Origin: Candidatus Uhrbacteria bacterium
Lineage (GTDB): Bacteria; Patescibacteriota; Patescibacteriia; JACQRZ01
DNA length: 38,417 nucleotides
Assembly: GCA_016206155.1 (NCBI GenBank)
Contig: JACQSC010000005.1
Span: 1-38,417 of the forward strand
Direction: 5' to 3'
The stretch's first letter is position 1; the number at the start of each line of letters is the position of its first letter. The translations under genes were made by a program, and so were the position numbers. This document shows positions 25,497-33,034 of the stretch, piece after piece. The notes under the pieces are model-generated. The model was not told the origin of the DNA. It worked only from the letters and a program-made list of their open reading frames with translations, and made no database searches.

Positions 25497-25566
25497 TGGC
25501 TTGATAGTTTTTCACTGCGAAGAAATTATTGGAGTATAATGAAAGCAAGAGAGGAATGCGAATAGT

Positions 25567-25878
25567 ATGATTGAGGTGAGCATATTTTTGTTTGGATTGT
25601 TGATCGGCGCACTAGTCGTTTATTTTGTGATGTCCCGTAAGACGACAACCGGAATCGCCGCGCACGCGAAGAACCAGCAAAATGAGAAGCAATCACGGAA
25701 AGACAAAATTCTTGAGATATTGCGAGAGCGCAACAGCCTAACTAACGATGATATTGAAAAAGTTCTTGGCGTGTCAGACGCATCCGCGACGAATTACCTT
25801 CAAGAGCTAGAACGTGAAGGAAAGATCGAACAGGTGGGCGAGCGTGGGCGGTTCGTATCGTATCGGCCTAAGAAATAA
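25567..25878 (+). CDS. Membrane-anchored winged-helix protein
   Basis: The 103-aa product has an N-terminal membrane segment (residues 3-22, EVSIFLFGLLIGALVVYFVM) and, after a polar linker, a winged-helix domain: KDKILEILRERNSLTNDDIEKVLGVSDASATNYLQELEREGKIEQVGERGRFVSYRPKK. The second part looks like a DNA-binding or protein-binding wHTH. TATAAT at 25535-25540 and GAGAGGAA before the ATG support a separate transcript. Could be a membrane-tethered regulator; target unknown. Confidence 0.7.
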   Translation: MIEVSIFLFGLLIGALVVYFVMSRKTTTGIAAHAKNQQNEKQSRKDKILEILRERNSLTNDDIEKVLGVSDASATNYLQELEREGKIEQVGERGRFVSYRPKK

Positions 25879-25900
25879 ACTCAGCCATAACTTGCACTTT

Positions 25901-26179
25901 ATGGATCAGTCACTTTTATACCCAGTCATTTTCGGCGCACTTGGCGGATTCGTTCGCGCGCTTGTTGGCATCGCGAAGTATTTTGAGAAGAATAAACGTG
26001 AGCAGAAACTACGGCTTCCATATGTTCTCTATTCCATTTTCGTTGCCGCTCTTGTCGGTGGCATCGCTGGCATTTTCGCGAATGGCGACTGGAAACTCGC
26101 TCTCATCGTAGGTTATGCAGGTTCCGATTTTCTCGAGGGACTCTACAAAATCAAGAAGGCCCAAGGGTTTGAAATATAA
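25901..26179 (+). CDS. Small membrane protein, two or three segments, unknown function
   Basis: The 92-aa product starts MDQSLLYPVIFGALGGFVRALVGIAKYFEK and has a second hydrophobic stretch, VLYSIFVAALVGGIAGIFA, and a third weaker one. The GGxxRALVG pattern and size recall small phage or mobile-element membrane proteins. I start it at the ATG at 25901; an earlier in-frame ATG overlaps the winged-helix gene. No homologous family recognised with confidence. Confidence 0.6.
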   Translation: MDQSLLYPVIFGALGGFVRALVGIAKYFEKNKREQKLRLPYVLYSIFVAALVGGIAGIFANGDWKLALIVGYAGSDFLEGLYKIKKAQGFEI

Positions 26180-26667
26180 AGAAAAGGGAGTAACATTACT
26201 TTATTCTCTTGCCCGCGCACGGGTGGGCGGGGAAAGGGCAAGATCAAACAATAAATTCCCCCAACGGCTAAACCGTCTTAGCCATTGAAATCAGCAATAG
26301 GCGAGAGACGGAAATGGCAAGAAAAAGGGGTGTGGGAAAAATGAATTGCCATTTCCGTCTCTCGCCTCCGTCTCGAAGGCACCCAAACGGAAGCGGCGGT
26401 TGGCGATCCTTTCGCCCCATTCATTAAGAGTGGGGAAGAAATGGTGGGGGCGAAAGGAGCGACAACAATAAAATTCCTAAAATTTTCCCATCCTATTGGG
26501 TTTCCGCCTGCGGCGGATTTGAATGGGGCGCGCGCAAAAGATTAAGAAAAAAATGAAGGGGAAAATTTTAGGGATTTTGTACTCCGCACCGCGGAGTCGC
26601 CGCTGGGGAGTTAGGGTTCAAAATCGGGATTCTCCTCGAAAAAGCTTCGAACTTTGTTTGAGAAACA
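26180..26667. other. Gene-free stretch with at least six stacked hairpins
   Basis: No convincing gene lies here. Inverted repeats, in order: TCTTGCCC/GGGCAAGA (26207-26214, 26236-26243); GGCTAA/TTAGCC (26266-26283); a 21-bp perfect pair starting GGCGAGAGACGG (26300-26320, 26346-26366); TCCTTTCGCCCC/GGGGCGAAAGGA (26407-26418, 26447-26458); a 19-bp pair with one mismatch, AAATTCCTAAAATTTTCCC (26471-26489, 26559-26577), enclosing TCCGCC/GGCGGA (26503-26517); and ACTCCGC/GCGGAGT (26581-26597). The sequence could be a structured RNA or nested palindromic repeats. No flanking promoter or terminator was identified. Confidence 0.7.
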
Positions 26668-26748
26668 CCGAATTATTTATTACCCCTATTCTATGACGCA
26701 ATCAACGATACACATCATCATAACCGGCGGCACTATTGATGCGGTTTG
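26668..26748 (+). repeat. 81-bp direct repeat, right copy
   Basis: Matches 22574-22654 except for two positions. It contains the upstream region and first 18-19 codons of the intact asparaginase-like gene. Left of it, the sequence is not tRNA. Confidence 0.9.
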
Positions 26749-27232
26749 GGATGGCAAAAAAGACACTGCCGTGATTGGCGAAGGACTTGCGACTGCATCC
26801 TCGCTTCCGGATTATTTTTCTCGCCTGATTCTGTATGCCGATGTTCAATTTACCGAGGTATACATGAAGGACAGCCGATCCCTGACGAGCACTGATATTG
26901 AACATATCGTGAAGGAGGTCGAGGACAGTTCCAGTACGCGCATTCTTATCACACACGGCACGTATACCATGCCTGATACCGCGAAGTATCTTAAAGCGCA
27001 TCTGAAGCGGCACGATCAGACGATTATTTTGACCGGTTCCATGGTGCCCCTGCGGGGATTTTCCGGCGAGTATTCCGATGCGGCGTTTAATCTTGGTTAT
27101 GCCATCGCGAAAGTAGAGGATCTCGGACCAGGCATCTATCTTGCGATGAACGGGCGCGTGTTTACGCCAGACGAGGTAGTAAAAAATTTAGCGGAAGGAA
27201 AATTTTATTCCGTCTTTGACCGCCACGCATAA
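26693..27232 (+). CDS. Asparaginase N-domain-like protein
   Basis: The 179-aa product has the L-asparaginase type I/II N-terminal domain: the first catalytic threonine in ITGGTIDA (residues 10-17), then a HGTYTM motif and LTGSM. Full asparaginases have a second domain of about 130 residues, which is absent; single-domain forms of this length occur in CPR genomes. Whether it hydrolyses asparagine is unknown. The promoter region and start are duplicated downstream of tRNA-Ser at 22574. Confidence 0.8.
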   Translation: MTQSTIHIIITGGTIDAVWDGKKDTAVIGEGLATASSLPDYFSRLILYADVQFTEVYMKDSRSLTSTDIEHIVKEVEDSSSTRILITHGTYTMPDTAKYLKAHLKRHDQTIILTGSMVPLRGFSGEYSDAAFNLGYAIAKVEDLGPGIYLAMNGRVFTPDEVVKNLAEGKFYSVFDRHA

Positions 27233-27323
27233 TTTCCTCCATAGGGATTTCCTCATTCGCGACTGGCAAGCGAAAGTGAAAAAATAACTGTCCGCATGGT
27301 AATGGGGTCAGCATGGTAATGGG

Positions 27324-27497
27324 TGGTAATGGGGTCAGGAGCCATTATTTTTTAAGTTATGATATGCTATAATCATGCCGCGAACTATACGATCCGATAT
27401 TGCCGACATGAGCTATTAAGCGTTTTAAGTTAGAATCACCTTTCGGTCTGTCGGGGAGGCCGTGGGATAAAAATAATTGATCCTGACCCCATTACCA
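27324..27497 (+). mobile_element. 174-bp RAYT-derived MITE, copy B
   Basis: Same length and nearly the same sequence as copy A: one difference in the interior and two in the right inverted repeat (TTGATCC in place of TGGCTCC). It keeps the MPRTIRSDIADMSY start and the LESPFGLSGRPW end; a stop now lies earlier in the end part. Immediately upstream, 27296-27323, lie two further partial left ends (ATGGTAATGGGGTCAG and ATGGTAATGGG), as if earlier insertions or excisions had happened at the same place. Confidence 0.85.
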
Positions 27498-27539
27498 CCA
27501 AGTCGAAACCGCCAATGACTTTACCGCACTCAAACACAT

Positions 27540-28100
27540 ATGAAAAAAATACCGGATAATCAATTGCCCTCCCGCCAATCGCAAATAGTTATCTATAAAG
27601 ACCCACGCGGTAGTGTGAAGATTGATGTGCGTTTTGACGGCGATACGGTGTGGCTCACGCAGGACGCTCTTTCTGAACTGTTTGAAAAAGGTCGATCTAC
27701 TATTACGGAACATATTCAAAATATCTTTACCGAGGGCGAGCTTACCGCCGATTCAGTATGTCGGGAATTCCGACGTACTGGGACAGATGGAAAGGAATAT
27801 CTTGTAAAATATTACAATTTGGAGCTTATCATAGCTGTTGGGTATCGAGTAAAATCACCGCAAGGCATGGCTTTTCGTACGTGGGCGACGGCACGACTTT
27901 CAGAGTATATCGTGAAGGGCTTTGTGATAGACAGCGATAGGCTCAAAAACCCCGATGCCCCGTTTGATTATTTTGAAGAACTCGAGCGCACTATCGCGGA
28001 TATTCGTTCCAGCGAAAAAAGGTTTTATCGAAAAATTACGGATATCTATGCAACGAGTGTGGACTATGACCCGAAAAGCTATCGAGAGTGCACAAGTTAG
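27540..28100 (+). pseudogene. Truncated RhuM-family protein
   Basis: The first 180 residues fit the RhuM family: QIVIYKDPRGSVKIDVRFDGDTVWLTQDALSELFEKGRSTITEHI, KYYNLELIIAVGYRVKSPQGMAFRTWAT, and KVTDIYATS-like KITDIYATSVDYDPK. RhuM proteins are about 330-350 aa; here the frame ends at 186 aa, right after that motif, with a likely one-base insertion near 28077. Full-length RhuM genes often sit in type I restriction loci, fitting the hsdR remnant nearby. Probably non-functional or reduced to the N-terminal DNA-binding-like part. Confidence 0.75.
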
Positions 28101-28177
28101 AAAAAATAAAAAGAAATAACTGTCCGAGGTCCGACCTTTGGCGAAGATTTGAAATTTTTGTTCAACATGTTAACGGT

Positions 28178-29065
28178 ATGAAAATTGTATTGGTCATTAC
28201 AAATTTTCGAGGAAAAAAAACAGCTTTTATTTCACAGGAACTTCGCACGTATCCGCTCGAGCAGGCAGTAACGTTGGCGCGTGAAGGAAAAATTGAAGAC
28301 GCCCATGTTGTTCATCGCGGTACAACGTCATATATCCGCACTAATACCAACGTACCCAAAGACGATGAGTTTGATACAATTTCCATTACGGCGCGCAATC
28401 TTTTATTATATGCCCAAGGGCATGGAACGAAAGCGCTTCCACTGCTTGATGCTTTTGTTACGCTTTATCGAGCTCGTTTGAAGAAAAAAGGACGGCTGAT
28501 AACGCCGGTTGGGCAACCAAGTGTGCTTTTGTCAGGTGTTTTAATAGACCTTCGAGAAGTTAAGCGCTTTGTTTTTAATGCTGCCAGGCGATTTGACATT
28601 GATCCCTATCTCCTCGGAGCGATTTTGATAGACGAGATTGCGCGTCTGAAACCGTTTGAGGAAATCATTGATGCCCTTGGCGTTCATGTCGTAGGCCGCA
28701 ATGTGTCTGTTGGCATTGGACAGGTAGAGATAGATACCGCCAATAACATCATAAAAATTGGACTGTATCATCCAAATCCAAACGATCAACAATTGCCTTT
28801 TCGTCGGCTCGATCGGGAATCGCGGACGCATCTGTACGGATATCTTATTGATTCGAAACATAATATCTTTTTCGCTGCGGCAGTGATCAAAGACATTATC
28901 GTCTCTTGGACGCCCGCCGCCGGAGATAAAATGACCTCCGCAGTTATCGCCACGCTCTATTCAAAAGGTGGAATGCCGCATCCCAACCCCGCCTCAAACA
29001 AGAGGGGAGACCAGATAGCTGGTGAGTTTTATGATCTTGCGAGAAGTATCATAAAAAATTCATGA
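28178..29065 (+). CDS. DUF3892-like plus lysozyme-like two-domain protein
   Basis: The 295-aa product has an N-terminal domain of about 70 residues with a DUF3892-like pattern (VITNFRGKKTAFI, then HRGTTSYIRTNTNVPKDDEFDTI). From about residue 110 there is a helical domain, FNAARRFDIDPYLLGAILIDEIARLKPFEE with E153 as a candidate catalytic residue, followed by NVSVGIGQVEIDTANNIIK. That spacing of a glutamate and an S-x-G-x-x-Q segment is the pattern of lysozyme/transglycosylase folds. It could cut peptidoglycan, but no signal peptide is seen. I start it at the ATG at 28178. Stop overlaps the next start. Confidence 0.45.
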   Translation: MKIVLVITNFRGKKTAFISQELRTYPLEQAVTLAREGKIEDAHVVHRGTTSYIRTNTNVPKDDEFDTISITARNLLLYAQGHGTKALPLLDAFVTLYRARLKKKGRLITPVGQPSVLLSGVLIDLREVKRFVFNAARRFDIDPYLLGAILIDEIARLKPFEEIIDALGVHVVGRNVSVGIGQVEIDTANNIIKIGLYHPNPNDQQLPFRRLDRESRTHLYGYLIDSKHNIFFAAAVIKDIIVSWTPAAGDKMTSAVIATLYSKGGMPHPNPASNKRGDQIAGEFYDLARSIIKNS

Positions 29066-29568
29066 GCACCGACACTCAACATGTGGGAAGAATCACCCCC
29101 TTGATTATTGGAGGACTAACTCTTGCAACACTTCTCATCGCCTTTCCATTTGCGCGAGATATGGCATATAATGAGATCAAGCTTATATCCCTCAAAAAGA
29201 GAATGCGGGCATATCAACACCCAGTGGACTCACAATTAGTGCGGGAACTCTCACTGATTGGCAACCTTGCTCCAGCTTCAAACCAATGTGGATTCGTCGT
29301 TGCCCAAGTGCGTACAACCACGCGCGCGCCGGATGACGTACGCGCTTTCTACGCTCCTGTTATCATTGATTCATCTGGCGCAGAGCCGCCCTATCAGACA
29401 GTCAGTCTTTTTATGATACCTGATGAAGAGAGTTCAGAACGCATTGATATATCATATTCAGAAATCTCCGAGCAGATCATAAAAGAAAAGCTTGTCGGAG
29501 CTGGAACATATTTGTTTATGATTTCGGAAACGGGTTATCCGCCGAATAATGATCCACGATGTCATTGA
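29062..29568 (+). CDS. Membrane-anchored protein, unknown function
   Basis: The 168-aa product has one membrane segment (residues 11-30, TPLIIGGLTLATLLIAFPFA) followed by an extracytoplasmic region of about 135 residues with two cysteines (positions 75 and 167) that could form a disulfide. No family recognised. It overlaps the previous stop by 4 nt (ATGA) and the following gene, so the three form a coupled unit. Confidence 0.65.
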   Translation: MSTDTQHVGRITPLIIGGLTLATLLIAFPFARDMAYNEIKLISLKKRMRAYQHPVDSQLVRELSLIGNLAPASNQCGFVVAQVRTTTRAPDDVRAFYAPVIIDSSGAEPPYQTVSLFMIPDEESSERIDISYSEISEQIIKEKLVGAGTYLFMISETGYPPNNDPRCH

Positions 29569-29597
29569 TCTATGCAGAAGGGATTCTTTATCGTTTT

Positions 29598-31481
29598 ATG
29601 AACATTCTTATATTTTCTCTCCTTGGTTTGTACGCGATGTTTACCCTCGCGCTTGGTGTCGTTGTTGGTGCGTTTATTCTGTTGTGGCTGTCAAAAAAAT
29701 GGAAGCTCTCTCACGCGACATTCAAAACATCACTATTCATTATCCTCATTGTCTCCGTTGTTGGAGTGGTGTTTCTTGCGGGGAATGACGCTCTGGCGCT
29801 GCATACGACAGCGCGTATTGATGACGGATTTCCAGGCGTGCAGGACAGCGGCGCATTGGATTTGATTAGCCAGGAGGTAACGGCAACAACCGCCACGATT
29901 ACCTGGAAGACGTTTGAACCATCGCCGACATGGCTGCAGTACGGGATAACCATCGCGTTTGGCGGGGAATATAAAGATGAGAACGAAAAAAAAGAACATC
30001 GCGTTACATTACGTGATCTCGAGCCCGGAAAAACCTATCAGTACACGGTATGGGTGAAGGATTCCAAAGGCCTTCGACGGTATCATCAGCGGATGGAAGG
30101 CATGAAGATGATTAACTATTATAGCAGCCCTTCGTTCACGACTCTGACGCGTGCGCAGGAGGAAGAGGAAGCGCGCAAGCAGGCAGAAGCAGCAGCAAGC
30201 GGAAAGTCATTGCTCACATTCCGTTTTTATGGCGACGCGATTGAGCGAGCGCCTTTTTTTTATCCAATTTTTAAAGACACAACAACGTTTGATTTTTCCG
30301 CACCGCGCATAACATCAATGACGCTTCGCGGAAATTCATCGCAGGCCGAGCTTCTCTGGACAACGGAACGGGATATGTCAGAAAGCTACATCGGCTATGG
30401 GCCTGACACGTCGCATGGTTTTTGGAGACATAGCGGCTGTACCGAAAATTGTACTTCACACACAGCCATCCTTGATGGGCTTGTTCCCGGTCAAGAAATT
30501 CACTTTAAGATACGAATGCGGGGGCGATACAATGAGGAAAAAACATCGTCAGGGTATTCCGTGATTGAGACGCCGGACCTTTCCTTTGTGGTGCCGCTTT
30601 TGTCATCACAAACAGTGAATATTCCGTTGCGGCAATCGGATATCACCGCTCCGGCCATTACTGACATTCGTAGTGCGAAGGTGGCAGGGGAAAATCGCCG
30701 CGCATCGCTTTTTTTTGACATTCCCAAGCGCGGAGAAATTACGGTTACATCCGACGAGCCCGCGCAGGCGACCGTTGAACTTCTTCATATTAAAGGCGGA
30801 GCGTATAGCATAGGCGACGTTGTGAAAACGGAAACGATTTCGTCGTCGGGTTTTAATACCACAACAACACTTTCGTTTGAGCCGTTGCTTGACGCCGAGC
30901 GCGATTACGCGTATCAGGTTACTGTGCAGGATGCGGCAGGCAATAGGCACACATCGAGATATTTTGCATTGAACGTTCGTGGATCCATGCAGGAAACGTC
31001 TCAAATGATAGGCGCGCTTCCATCATTTTCACAATCAGCGCCGCAGACATCACAGTCCCAGATGGGAGTCACTACACAACAATCACCGACTGTTCTTGGC
31101 AAAAAACTTTTAGGCCGTATTCTTCTCCAGGTCCAGGGAAGCGGTGAAGCATGGTATGTCCATCCGAAAACAGCGCAGCGCCATTATCTTGGACGCCCGA
31201 GCGATGCGCTCCGGGTCATGCGTGAACAAGGAGTGGGGGTGAGTAATGCCGACCTCTCTCGTATCGCGCGCTCTGGAGATGCGAATAGCGGAGATGGCGC
31301 TTTTGCAAAAAAACAGGCGGGTCGTATTCTTCTTCAGGTTCAATCTCATGGCGAAGCGTGGTATGTGAACCCGCTTGATGCCAAGCGTTATTACCTCGGC
31401 CGTCCCTCAGACGCGCTTGCCATCATGCGGACGCTCGGGATTGGCATTAGCAATGCTGATTTAGCGGCCATTTCACTATGA
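29598..31481 (+). CDS. Surface protein with fibronectin-III-like and repeated C-terminal domains
   Basis: The 627-aa product has two N-terminal membrane segments (residues 1-25 and about 40-63). Two or three beta-rich fibronectin-III-like modules follow: ATTATITWKTFEPSPTWLQYG and LRDLEPGKTYQYTVWVKD; then SQAELLWTTERDMSESYIGYG and LVPGQEIHFKIRMRG; then a third domain after residue 350. After a Ser/Gln-rich linker come two C-terminal repeats of about 45 residues (GRILLQVQG.GEAWYV, then RYYLGRPSDALRVM and GISNADL), known from CPR surface proteins. Probably a cell-surface adhesin or wall protein. An alternative start at 29559 would add 13 residues. Confidence 0.7.
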   Translation: MNILIFSLLGLYAMFTLALGVVVGAFILLWLSKKWKLSHATFKTSLFIILIVSVVGVVFLAGNDALALHTTARIDDGFPGVQDSGALDLISQEVTATTATITWKTFEPSPTWLQYGITIAFGGEYKDENEKKEHRVTLRDLEPGKTYQYTVWVKDSKGLRRYHQRMEGMKMINYYSSPSFTTLTRAQEEEEARKQAEAAASGKSLLTFRFYGDAIERAPFFYPIFKDTTTFDFSAPRITSMTLRGNSSQAELLWTTERDMSESYIGYGPDTSHGFWRHSGCTENCTSHTAILDGLVPGQEIHFKIRMRGRYNEEKTSSGYSVIETPDLSFVVPLLSSQTVNIPLRQSDITAPAITDIRSAKVAGENRRASLFFDIPKRGEITVTSDEPAQATVELLHIKGGAYSIGDVVKTETISSSGFNTTTTLSFEPLLDAERDYAYQVTVQDAAGNRHTSRYFALNVRGSMQETSQMIGALPSFSQSAPQTSQSQMGVTTQQSPTVLGKKLLGRILLQVQGSGEAWYVHPKTAQRHYLGRPSDALRVMREQGVGVSNADLSRIARSGDANSGDGAFAKKQAGRILLQVQSHGEAWYVNPLDAKRYYLGRPSDALAIMRTLGIGISNADLAAISL

Positions 31482-32137
31482 TCAAAAAAATAATCGGCGG
31501 AATGTTCATCGTCTTTGAGGGAGGAGAGGGGAGCGGGAAAACCACGCAGGCCAAGATGCTCGGTGAATGGTTGACCGCGCGTGAGCACGATGTTTTATTG
31601 ACAAAACAGCCAGGCGGTGATGAAAGTGTATGCAAACAGATTCGTTCGCTGGTGCTTGACCCCCAGTACTTTGGCAAGATTTTTCCTCGTACGGAATTTC
31701 TGCTCTTTATGGCAGACAAGGCACAGCACCTGGATTCTGTTGTGCGTCCAGCACTTGCAGAAGGGAAGATCGTGATCTCTGATCGCTACATTGCGTCAAC
31801 GTTTGCCTATCAAGCAGTTGCGCGCACGAGCTGCACTCGTGAAGAGTTCGATTATGTATCGCGCTATGCAGTGCAGGGGCTCCAACCACATCTGACGATT
31901 TGGCTCGATGTCGATCCGGCGCTGGGTATGCAGCGCAATCGCGGGGTACCCTCACAACAACTGCGATTTGAAAAAGAGACTCTTGAATTTCACCAGCGCG
32001 TACGCGAAGGATATGAAGAATATCTCACCAAACATACCGACCCCACCCGCGTTCTCCGCGTCGACGCAAACCAGTCCGTTGAACAAAATCACACAGCGAT
32101 TGTCGCTGGGATAAAACATCTTTTGTCGTCAACGTGA
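31478..32137 (+). CDS. tmk: Thymidylate kinase
   Basis: Phosphorylates dTMP to dTDP. The 219-aa product has the P-loop FEGGEGSGKTTQ, the substrate motif DRYIASTFAYQ and a LID region RGVPSQQLRFEKETLEFHQRVREGY. The usual TREPGGT motif reads TKQPGGDE, so the arginine and last threonine differ; the effect is unclear. The start at 31478 overlaps the previous stop (ATGA); an internal ATG at 31502 gives the more usual MFIVFEGGEGSGK start and may be the true one. Confidence 0.9.
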   Translation: MIKKIIGGMFIVFEGGEGSGKTTQAKMLGEWLTAREHDVLLTKQPGGDESVCKQIRSLVLDPQYFGKIFPRTEFLLFMADKAQHLDSVVRPALAEGKIVISDRYIASTFAYQAVARTSCTREEFDYVSRYAVQGLQPHLTIWLDVDPALGMQRNRGVPSQQLRFEKETLEFHQRVREGYEEYLTKHTDPTRVLRVDANQSVEQNHTAIVAGIKHLLSST

Positions 32138-32155
32138 AAACAGTTAGAACGCTCT

Positions 32156-32719
32156 ATGCAAAAGCTGTATTGCTACGTCGACGAGTCAGGGCAGGATGAT
32201 CGATCTCAATATTTTACCGTTGTTGTCATCATCTGTTTTGGTGATCGGGATATTATCCGTCAGCAGCTTATTGATATCGAGCATATTACAAAGACATATG
32301 GTTTAAAGTGGCACAAAACAAAGCATGATCGTCGAATGCACTATCTTGCGGTGGCATGCAAAAGCGATGTCGGAGCAGTAACAACTTATTACGGCATCCA
32401 TAAAAAACCACTTCCTTATTTCTTCCCAATGAGCGATACTTTGGAGAGAGCAATAAAAAAAGCATGTACGGGGAAGTACTCGGCAACTGTTTATGTCGAT
32501 GGAATTGATAGAACAATAGCAAAGAAACTTACAAATATATTACGCTCACGAGGCGTTCAACTCAACTTGGTAAAAAGCAGAAGAGATGAAAGTGAGCCGA
32601 TTATTCGCCTTGCAGATATGTGGGCGGGCTGCATTCGAGGGATGCTTCTTGGCGGAAAAGAGAGTAAAGCTATTTTTGAACACGCAAAGGCAAAAGGTCA
32701 CCTGACGGATGTTAACTGA
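32156..32719 (+). CDS. DUF3800 protein, copy 1
   Basis: DUF3800 proteins are predicted to have an RNase H-like fold; function is not established. The 187-aa product starts MQKLYCYVDESGQD with D9 and E10, has WHK at about 52-54, VYVDGIDR with D115, SRRDESEPI with D144, and the conserved RLADMWAGCIRGM with D154. These acidic positions are the likely metal site. It lies 18 nt after tmk without its own visible promoter, and is followed by a terminator-like hairpin and a structured RNA. A paralogue with the same start is at 33964. Confidence 0.85.
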   Translation: MQKLYCYVDESGQDDRSQYFTVVVIICFGDRDIIRQQLIDIEHITKTYGLKWHKTKHDRRMHYLAVACKSDVGAVTTYYGIHKKPLPYFFPMSDTLERAIKKACTGKYSATVYVDGIDRTIAKKLTNILRSRGVQLNLVKSRRDESEPIIRLADMWAGCIRGMLLGGKESKAIFEHAKAKGHLTDVN

Positions 32720-32725
32720 GATCAT

Positions 32726-32751
32726 AAAAACCTCGTTGAAACGAGGTTTTT
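32726..32751 (+). terminator. Hairpin with T-run after DUF3800 copy 1
   Basis: AAAAACCTCGTT pairs with AACGAGGTTTTT around GA, 6 nt after the stop codon. Strong intrinsic terminator shape; the corresponding hairpin after copy 2 has another stem sequence. Confidence 0.85.
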
Positions 32752-32759
32752 ATGAAGTT

Positions 32760-32822
32760 CCTTGGCTAGTTTCTCTCATGTGAGAAACAATTCCCTGCCA
32801 TACGGCCAGACCTTCGCCAAGG
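32760..32822 (+). ncRNA. Structured RNA associated with DUF3800, copy 1
   Basis: Three paired elements form a three-way junction. P1 is CCTTGGC/GCCAAGG (32760-32766 with 32816-32822). P2 is GTTTCTC/GAGAAAC (32769-32775 with 32782-32788). P3 is CTGCC/GGCCAG (32795-32799 with 32804-32809). Copy 2 at 34534 has the same layout with a different but still paired P2. TTGATA and TGGCA follow both. Structured RNAs next to DUF3800 genes have been reported from comparative genomics (the DUF3800 RNA motifs); whether this is one of those or a new class cannot be said from here. Strand is not certain. Confidence 0.75.
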
Positions 32823-32879
32823 CTTGATAACCGTATTATGGCATGTTATGGTACACTTGTCAATATCAGTAGAACCGTA

Positions 32880-32990
32880 AAACAGACTGGCTGCCTAGGG
32901 CCCGATTCTCACCCCCAAAAATTTTGGGGGAGTAGCCTCACGCTTTGGTGAGGCGGGCACACTAGGTCCTTACACTCCAATCTGTTTACT
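32880..32990 (-). ncRNA. Candidate structured RNA on the minus strand
   Basis: A long closing stem, AAACAGACTGG with CCAATCTGTTT (32880-32890 and 32977-32987, one mismatch), encloses CCTAG/CTAGG (32894-32898, 32962-32966), GCCCG/CGGGC (32900-32904, 32954-32958) and two hairpins, CCCCCAAAAATTTTGGGGG (32912-32930) and GCCTCAC/GTGAGGC (32935-32941, 32948-32954). A minus-strand promoter predicts a start within a few bases of the closing stem, and TGTTTTA follows its far side. The layout recalls compact housekeeping RNAs, but I do not recognise SRP, 6S, RNase P or tmRNA signatures. Confidence 0.6.
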
Positions 32991-32997
32991 TAATCTT

Positions 32998-33025
32998 AGC
33001 ATAGCATGGATAAACCAATTGTCAA
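32998..33025 (-). promoter_or_regulatory. Minus-strand promoter for the structured RNA
   Basis: Read on the minus strand: TTGACA (33025-33020), a 16-nt spacer and TATGCT (33003-32998). The predicted transcription start near 32991 falls just before the closing stem of the RNA. The plus-strand AEC gene begins 10 nt from the -35 box. Confidence 0.65.
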
Positions 33026-33034
33026 GGTGAAGAA

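Noticed and set aside
27284-28125. Shared AATAACTGTCCG at 27288 and 28117 as element ends around rhuM
   Set aside because: Only a dozen bases match and no inverted counterpart was found, so it is too weak to call an element.
32880-32990. SRP RNA, RNase P RNA, tmRNA or 6S RNA
   Set aside because: None of their conserved sequence elements could be found; size and layout alone are not enough.
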